Part shown: one piece after another, positions 7,713-11,934 of the stretch
Layout of the letters: each line of letters opens with the position of its first letter
How positions within the stretch are numbered: the stretch's first letter is position 1
NCBI GenBank assembly: GCA_902766545.1
Contig: CACXEC010000093.1
Location: 1 to 11,934 of the forward strand
Source: an uncultured Erysipelotrichaceae bacterium
Lineage (GTDB): Bacteria > Bacillota_I > Bacilli_A > RF39 > UBA660
Length of the DNA stretch: 11,934 nucleotides
Direction of reading: 5' to 3'
Position numbers and translations under genes: made by a program
The notes under the pieces: model-generated
What the model was told of the DNA's origin: nothing
Databases searched by the model: none
The model's input: only the letters and a program-made list of their open reading frames with translations

Positions 7713-8384
7713 ATGAATAGTATCTTAAGTAAACTAGACTATAATAGAGGAATTAATTTAGACGTTAAAAAAGTATCAAATAAATCTTTTCAAATTATTA
7801 AATTAGAAAAATCGTTTTTTAAAGATAAAGCTATGGATCAATATTTTATAAAATTATATAAAGTTGAAAACGATAGCTTAGTTTGTCAAGGGTATATATA
7901 TTTTTATCTAGATACAGATGCAAGGATAAGTACCTATATTGGAAGTTATGTAAAAACAGAATATCGATCAACAGGAATTGCTTCTTTGTTAACATCTTAT
8001 TGGATTAAATTTTGTTTAGATAATGGATTTTATGATTTGACAACGATAAAATCTCAAAAGAAACCATTTCTTTTATATATCCTTAAAAATTATTCTTTTG
8101 AGATTGAAGATCCTTTAAAGTATTTAAAAAACGATTATAATATTCATATTTGTACTTTACCTAATGATTTAACAAAATATTTAGTGTTTGATAATGAAAG
8201 ATATGCTATTTCATTTAAAGAAGGAACCGTGTATAAAAATGATAATTATCAAATTGTATCAAAAGATACTGAAAATTTGACAAGACTTGATACAATACTA
8301 CTATCAAATAAGCATGATTTACAAGACCCTAATGGTGCATTTGATAAAAGTGAAAAAAGAATTGAAAGATTTAAATCAATCTAA
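7713..8384 (+). CDS. GNAT-family N-acetyltransferase
   Basis: GNAT enzymes move an acetyl group from acetyl-CoA to an amine on a small molecule or protein. The start at 7713 is chosen because AGGAGG (7703-7708) precedes it, and it gives 223 residues. An in-frame ATG at 7653 lies inside the upstream terminator hairpin and has no ribosome binding site. The acetyl-CoA pyrophosphate-binding motif (R-x-x-G-x-A) is seen as YRSTGIA, Arg85 to Ala90, after a beta strand (ISTYIGSYVKTE) and followed by a helix (SLLTSYWIKFCLDNG). The core GNAT fold ends near residue 135. The last 85 or so residues do not match a GNAT feature I recognise and may be a separate small domain. The substrate is unknown. The gene follows the GH31 gene on the same strand after 63 bp, but shared function is not evident. 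No terminator follows; the leuS-operon promoter begins eight bases after the stop. Confidence 0.8.
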   Translation: MNSILSKLDYNRGINLDVKKVSNKSFQIIKLEKSFFKDKAMDQYFIKLYKVENDSLVCQGYIYFYLDTDARISTYIGSYVKTEYRSTGIASLLTSYWIKFCLDNGFYDLTTIKSQKKPFLLYILKNYSFEIEDPLKYLKNDYNIHICTLPNDLTKYLVFDNERYAISFKEGTVYKNDNYQIVSKDTENLTRLDTILLSNKHDLQDPNGAFDKSEKRIERFKSI

Positions 8385-8391
8385 CTATATC

Positions 8392-8420
8392 TTGAAATTA
8401 AAATAATTATTTTATATAAT
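8392..8420 (+). promoter_or_regulatory. Promoter of the T-box / leuS operon
   Basis: TTGAAA (8392-8397) and TATAAT (8415-8420) are separated by 17 bases, close to the sigma-A consensus. Transcription should start near 8427, just before the first strand of T-box stem I. Confidence 0.8.
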
Positions 8421-8426
8421 ACGTTT

Positions 8427-8611
8427 GTAAGCAGATGAAGAAAGAGTAGTAGTAAAAAAGTTTTTATAGAGAGTTAGCGGTTGGTGGAAGCTAATAAAAT
8501 GATTTTATGAACTTGCTTTTGGATGTATTAGGAGAAGTCCTTTATAACTTTTAAGATTAATTAAGGTGGTACCACGGCTTTTCGTCCTTAGATGAGCTGT
8601 GGTTTTATTTT
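8427..8611 (+). promoter_or_regulatory. Leucine-specific T-box riboswitch
   Basis: T-box leaders sense uncharged tRNA and allow readthrough of a terminator when the amino acid is scarce. Stem I base is AAGC (8429-8432) with GCTT (8515-8518). The GAAGAAAGAGTAGTAG segment and the upper hairpin TTAGC (8474-8478) with GCTAA (8490-8494), loop GGTTGGTGGAA, are typical stem I features. The specifier reads GAA-CTT-G, so CTT (8512-8514) is a Leu codon. A small hairpin AGGA/TCCT (8530-8541) may be stem III. The T-box sequence AAGGTGGTACCACGG is at 8563-8577. Its UGGN bulge ends in U, which would pair with an A discriminator base, as tRNA-Leu has. The antiterminator pairs AAGG (8563-8566) with CCTT (8586-8589). 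Low charged tRNA-Leu should therefore raise expression of the downstream membrane protein and leuS. Confidence 0.93.
8571..8611 (+). terminator. T-box regulated terminator
   Basis: CCACGGCT (8572-8579) pairs with AGCTGTGG (8595-8602), including one G-U pair and an extra A-T pair at 8571-8603, followed by TTTTATTTT (8603-8611). Its 5' strand overlaps the T-box sequence, so formation is exclusive with the antiterminator. Confidence 0.9.
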
Positions 8612-8622
8612 AAGGAGGATTT

Positions 8623-8997
8623 ATGGATAATTTATTTGTTTTTTTAGTATCATTTATATTTATATTTATTATTTATGTATTTTTTTATATTACAAAAAGA
8701 AAAAAAGGAACGTTAAAAAATAATAAAGAGTTTAATTTTTTAATTAATAAGTTTAAACTAAATAAAAATAAATTGAATTATAATAGATTGGGATTATTAT
8801 TTGCATTTATAAATAGTTTAATTATTTCGGTAACAGGTACTGTTTGTACTATGGTTAAAATGAAACTTATATGGCAACTTATTATTGCATTTGTAATGAT
8901 TATGGGTTTAATTTATAGTATTTATGGAATAATTGGACAAGTTTTACAAAGGAAAGTAGGAATAAAAGATGATGAACGTAAAAGAAATAGAAAATAA
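8623..8997 (+). CDS. Small membrane protein with three predicted transmembrane helices, in the leuS operon
   Basis: This 124-residue protein is unassigned to any function I know. It has three clear hydrophobic segments at about residues 4-23, 57-77 and 83-105. A basic linker (residues 25-55, rich in Lys and Asn) lies between the first two, and the C terminus is strongly charged and basic ([15 protein letters not shown]). The positive charges suggest the linker and the C terminus face different compartments only if one helix is not membrane spanning, so topology is uncertain. The start at 8623 follows AAGGAGG (8612-8618) directly after the T-box terminator, making it the first gene under leucine T-box control. 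Its last 29 bases overlap leuS, which implies translational coupling. Its presence in this operon suggests a role linked to leucine limitation, or simply a conserved neighbour; transport cannot be shown from so small a protein. Confidence 0.85.
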   Translation: MDNLFVFLVSFIFIFIIYVFFYITKRKKGTLKNNKEFNFLINKFKLNKNKLNYNRLGLLFAFINSLIISVTGTVCTMVKMKLIWQLIIAFVMIMGLIYSIYGIIGQVLQRKVGIKDDERKRNRK

Positions 8998-11788
8998 ATG
9001 GCAAAAATATTGGGAAGACAATAAGACTTTTTATACTGATTTAAAGGATTTTTCTAAGCCAAAATATTATGTTTTAGATATGTTTCCTTATCCATCTGGA
9101 GTAGGGCTTCATGCTGGACACCCTGAAGGATATACGGCAACAGATATAGTTGCTAGAATGAAAAAAATGCAGGGATATAATGTACTTCATCCGATGGGAT
9201 TTGATTCTTTTGGACTTCCTGCAGAGCAATATGCTATTTCAACGGGTAATCATCCAGCAAGCTTTACCGAAAAAAATATTGAAACTTTTAGAAAGCAATT
9301 AAAAATGCTTGGGTTTTCATATGATTGGTCTAAGGAAGTATCAACATCAGACCCTAAATTTTATAAATGGACTCAATGGATTTTTAAAAAGTTATATGAA
9401 GATGGACTAGCTAAAGAAGTTGAAATGCCAGTAAACTGGTGTGAAGAACTTGGAACAGTTCTTGCTAATGATGAAGTAATTGATGGTAAATCAGAGCGTG
9501 GAGGATATCCAGTTGTACGTAAAATGATGAAGCAATGGGTAATTGATATTCCTGCTTATGCTGAAAGGTTATTAGATGGTTTAGAGACAATTGAATGGCC
9601 AGAATCAACTAAAGAAATTCAAAGGAATTGGATTGGTAAAAGTATAGGAGCTCATATTGATTTTAAAGTAAAAGACACTAATGAATCTTTTACTGTTTTT
9701 ACTACTAGATGTGATACTCTATTTGGTGCTACTTACTGTGTACTTTCTCCTGAACATAGATTAGTTGATTTAATAACGACAAATGAGCAAAAAGAAAAAG
9801 TAGAAAAATATAAAAAAGAAGCAGCATCTAAATCAGATTTGGAAAGAACTGAGTTAAATAAAGAAAAAACAGGAGTATTCACAGGGGCATTTGCAATTAA
9901 TCCAGTAAATAATAAAGAAATACCAATTTGGATTAGTGATTATGTTTTAGCAAGTTATGGAACTGGTGCTATTATGGCTGTTCCTGCCCATGACCAAAGA
10001 GATTATGAATTTGCTAAAAAGTTTAATTTACCAGTTATTCAAGTACTAGAAGAAGTAACTGGCAAAGTTCATGATAATGAAACACATAAAAATTCAATTG
10101 TTGCAGTTGTTTATGACGAAAGTGCTAATAAGTATTTAACTATAAATTGGGGAAATAAAGGTGGACGTTTATTTATCGGTGGTACAAGAAAAGATGGAGA
10201 GGATGCTCTTACTTGTGCTTTAAGAGAAATAAAAGAGGAAACTGGTTATGATAATTTAGAGTTAGTAAAAGAAACTTTTAAAATGAATCATCATTATTAT
10301 GCTTATAATAAAGATAAATATTTTGAAATTGAATGTACTGGTTTCTTATTTAAACTAAAAAATAATCATCAAGTAAATCAAGAATTAGATACAGATGAAA
10401 ACTTTAAAGTAGAATGGGTATCTAAGGAAATAATAGATGAAGAGATTAAAGATGAATTACACAAAAAGACTTTTATTTATGCAACAAATGAAATTGCTAT
10501 GGAAAATGATGGTATTCACATTAATTCTGAATATTTAAATAATTTAAATAAAGAGGATGCAATAAGTAAAATGTTAGAATTTTTAGAAGATAAAAGAATT
10601 GGCTCTAAACATATTAATTATCGCATTCGTGATTGGATATTTGCAAGACAAAGATATTGGGGAGAACCTATTCCAATTGTTCATTATGAAGATGGAACTT
10701 CTGATGCATTAAAAGATGATGATTTACCATTAGTTCTTCCAGAACTAATGGATTATTCACCTAATAAAGATGGCTCTAGTCCGCTTAATAAAGCTAAAGA
10801 ATGGGTTAATATAGAATACAATGGCAAGAAAGCTTTAAGAGAAACATCTACTATGCCAGGATCTGCTGGCTCATCTTGGTATTTTTTAAGATATATAGAT
10901 CCTAATAATGAAGATGAATTTGCAAATTATGAACTATTAAAGCACTGGATGCCAGTTGACTTGTATATTGGTGGACCTGAACATGCAGTAGGGCATTTAC
11001 TATATTCAAGAATGTGGAATAATTATCTTTATGATAAAGGATTAGTTCCAACAAAAGAACCATTTAAAAAATTAGTTCATCAAGGAATGATACTTGGTGC
11101 TAATGGAATTAAAATGGGAAAAAGATATCCAGAATACTCAGTTAATCCTAATGATATAGTTGAAAAATATGGAGCGGATACTCTAAGACTATATGAAATG
11201 TTTATGGGTCCACTAGAAGCTGATAAGCCATGGAATAATAATGGCGTTGAAGCATCAAGAAAATTCTTAGATCGTATTTGGAGATTATTTATTGAAGAAG
11301 AAAAAGTAAAAGATGAAGAAAATAAAACATTAGAGAAGATATATCATCAAACGGTAAAAAAAGTTACTAATGATTATGAAACTTTAAACTTTAATACTGC
11401 TATTAGTCAAATGATGATCTTCATAAATGCGGTTCAAAAAGAAAATATATTACCACTTGAATATGCAGAAGGATTTATTAAGCTTTTAAATCCAATTGCA
11501 CCATTCATGACTGAAGAAATGTGGAATAAATTAGGGCATGATAAAACTATTGCTACTGAACCATGGCCATTGTATGATGAGGAAAAATGCCGCGAAAATG
11601 AATTTGATATTGGGGTTCAAGTAAATGGAAAACTTAGAGCGACTATTAAAGTATTAGAAACTGATACAGAAGATGATATTAAAGAAAAAGCTTTATCTGA
11701 ACAAAATGTTATTAAACATCTTGAAGGAAAAGAAATAATAAAAGTAATTGTAATTCCTAAAAGAATAGTTAGTATTGTAGTTAAATAA
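8969..11788 (+). CDS. leuS: Leucyl-tRNA synthetase with a Nudix domain inserted in the editing domain
   Basis: LeuRS attaches leucine to tRNA-Leu and hydrolyses mischarged tRNA in its CP1 domain. At 939 residues it is about 135 longer than the roughly 805 usual in Firmicutes. The HIGH motif is HAGH (48-51). CP1 carries the threonine-rich TTRCDT (245-250; usually TTRPDT) and the conserved [15 protein letters not shown] (331-345). An extra segment of about residues 372-506 follows. It has a complete Nudix box at 405-427: Gly405, Glu411, Arg419-Glu420, Glu423-Glu424 and Gly426. CP1 then resumes at [13 protein letters not shown] (514-526). The catalytic [14 protein letters not shown] segment follows. 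The KMSKS motif is KMGKR (715-719), keeping both lysines. The C-terminal beta domain (about 880-939) is normal. The start at 8969 (Met-Met) has AGGAA at 8958-8962. It overlaps the membrane protein gene and is controlled by the leucine T-box. The frame is unbroken and codon use matches the rest of the gene. Confidence 0.97.
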   Translation: MMNVKEIENKWQKYWEDNKTFYTDLKDFSKPKYYVLDMFPYPSGVGLHAGHPEGYTATDIVARMKKMQGYNVLHPMGFDSFGLPAEQYAISTGNHPASFTEKNIETFRKQLKMLGFSYDWSKEVSTSDPKFYKWTQWIFKKLYEDGLAKEVEMPVNWCEELGTVLANDEVIDGKSERGGYPVVRKMMKQWVIDIPAYAERLLDGLETIEWPESTKEIQRNWIGKSIGAHIDFKVKDTNESFTVFTTRCDTLFGATYCVLSPEHRLVDLITTNEQKEKVEKYKKEAASKSDLERTELNKEKTGVFTGAFAINPVNNKEIPIWISDYVLASYGTGAIMAVPAHDQRDYEFAKKFNLPVIQVLEEVTGKVHDNETHKNSIVAVVYDESANKYLTINWGNKGGRLFIGGTRKDGEDALTCALREIKEETGYDNLELVKETFKMNHHYYAYNKDKYFEIECTGFLFKLKNNHQVNQELDTDENFKVEWVSKEIIDEEIKDELHKKTFIYATNEIAMENDGIHINSEYLNNLNKEDAISKMLEFLEDKRIGSKHINYRIRDWIFARQRYWGEPIPIVHYEDGTSDALKDDDLPLVLPELMDYSPNKDGSSPLNKAKEWVNIEYNGKKALRETSTMPGSAGSSWYFLRYIDPNNEDEFANYELLKHWMPVDLYIGGPEHAVGHLLYSRMWNNYLYDKGLVPTKEPFKKLVHQGMILGANGIKMGKRYPEYSVNPNDIVEKYGADTLRLYEMFMGPLEADKPWNNNGVEASRKFLDRIWRLFIEEEKVKDEENKTLEKIYHQTVKKVTNDYETLNFNTAISQMMIFINAVQKENILPLEYAEGFIKLLNPIAPFMTEEMWNKLGHDKTIATEPWPLYDEEKCRENEFDIGVQVNGKLRATIKVLETDTEDDIKEKALSEQNVIKHLEGKEIIKVIVIPKRIVSIVVK
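10181..10249 (+). other. Nudix box within leuS
   Basis: Codons 405-427 match the full pattern G-x5-E-x7-REUxEExGU, with every signature position filled (Gly405, Glu411, Arg419, Glu420, Ile421, Glu423, Glu424, Gly426, Tyr427). In Nudix hydrolases the glutamates bind the metal ion used to split nucleoside diphosphate derivatives. A beta strand ([10 protein letters not shown], from residue 375) before the box and an EWVSKEEI-like segment ([11 protein letters not shown]) after it are the usual borders of the fold, so the catalytic core appears whole. Confidence 0.9.
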
Positions 11789-11801
11789 TACTAACTTTTT
11801 T
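11767..11801 (+). terminator. Intrinsic terminator of leuS
   Basis: A 10-bp stem (11767-11776 with 11787-11796), loop of 10 bases, is followed by a T run to 11801. The 5' strand lies in the last codons of leuS and the TAA stop (11786-11788) overlaps the base of the 3' strand. Confidence 0.85.
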
Positions 11802-11802
11802 A

Positions 11803-11831
11803 TTTATGATAATTTTAATATATGCTATAAT
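11803..11831 (+). promoter_or_regulatory. Promoter of the gene entering at the right edge
   Basis: TATAAT (11826-11831) is preceded by TGC, giving an extended -10 element, which can make up for the poor -35 box (TTTATG, 11803-11808, 17-base spacer). Confidence 0.55.
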
Positions 11832-11870
11832 TTAAAGTAGAAATGAGCTGATTTAATGGAAAGGAATCCA

Positions 11871-11934
11871 ATGACCGATAGTGAAGCAGTAAGAATATTA
11901 GGTCTAAGTAATTCATTTACCGGTGAAGAAGAAC
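11871..11934 (+). CDS. Start of a probable J-domain (DnaJ-like) protein, 3' truncated by window edge
   Basis: Only 21 codons are visible: MTDSEAVRILGLSNSF and four more acidic or Gly residues. The pattern of a short acidic start, a helix ending in ILGLS, then a polar turn and GEEE resembles the beginning of a J domain (the first helix and the loop before the helix II that leads to HPD). J-domain proteins stimulate Hsp70 ATP hydrolysis. The HPD motif is outside the window, so this is an assignment by resemblance. The start at 11871 is preferred for its AAGGAA site five bases upstream; an in-frame ATG at 11856 lacks one. Confidence 0.5.
   Translation, partial: MTDSEAVRILGLSNSFTGEEE

Noticed and set aside
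10082..10486. The leuS insert as an assembly error, intein or mobile element
   Set aside because: The frame is unbroken, no intein splice-junction residues or terminal repeats are visible, codon use matches the surrounding gene, and the insert is a self-contained Nudix fold at a domain surface.

Overview
This strongly AT-rich window comes from a low-GC Firmicutes chromosome. The Firmicutes-type zinc-free S4 of 200 residues, the leucine T-box, AGGAGG-type ribosome binding sites and very short intergenic gaps suggest a Bacilli/Mollicutes-like, probably host-associated lineage. Trp is encoded by TGG and all complete genes end in TAA or TAG, so nothing points to TGA recoding. I see no mobile element, CRISPR array, tRNA or rRNA.

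Layout. Positions 1-1329 (+) hold the 3' half of ileS, entering from the left. A shared bidirectional terminator separates it from a convergent two-gene operon, 4281 to 1351 (-), encoding two helical proteins I do not recognise. Further right on the minus strand is rpsD (4985-4383), with its own terminator, a consensus promoter and a structured 5' leader that can form a pseudoknot. This is a probable autoregulatory site for S4. Transcribed divergently from rpsD is a GH31 glycosidase (5241-7649, +), then a GNAT-type acetyltransferase (7713-8384, +). After a consensus promoter and a leucine T-box (about 8427-8611) comes a two-gene operon of a small three-helix membrane protein (8623-8997) and leuS (8969-11788), overlapping by 29 bases. 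A new promoter and the start of a probable J-domain protein (from 11871) close the window.

The most notable item is leuS. Its 939-residue product has an extra segment of about 135 residues inside the CP1 editing domain, and this segment carries a complete Nudix box (residues 405-427). The synthetase and editing motifs around it are all present, so this looks like a working LeuRS with a second enzymatic domain. I recall database LeuRS sequences, mainly from candidate-phyla bacteria, with a comparable insert, so the architecture may not be unique. I know of no established function for it. Other points worth attention are the rpsD leader pseudoknot, the Glu in place of the usual Asp acid/base in the GH31 enzyme, an 11-bp direct repeat around the promoter of the unknown operon, and the habit of placing stop codons inside terminator hairpins.

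Most of the window is translation machinery (IleRS, LeuRS, S4) controlled by RNA-level devices, with carbohydrate and acetyltransferase genes between.
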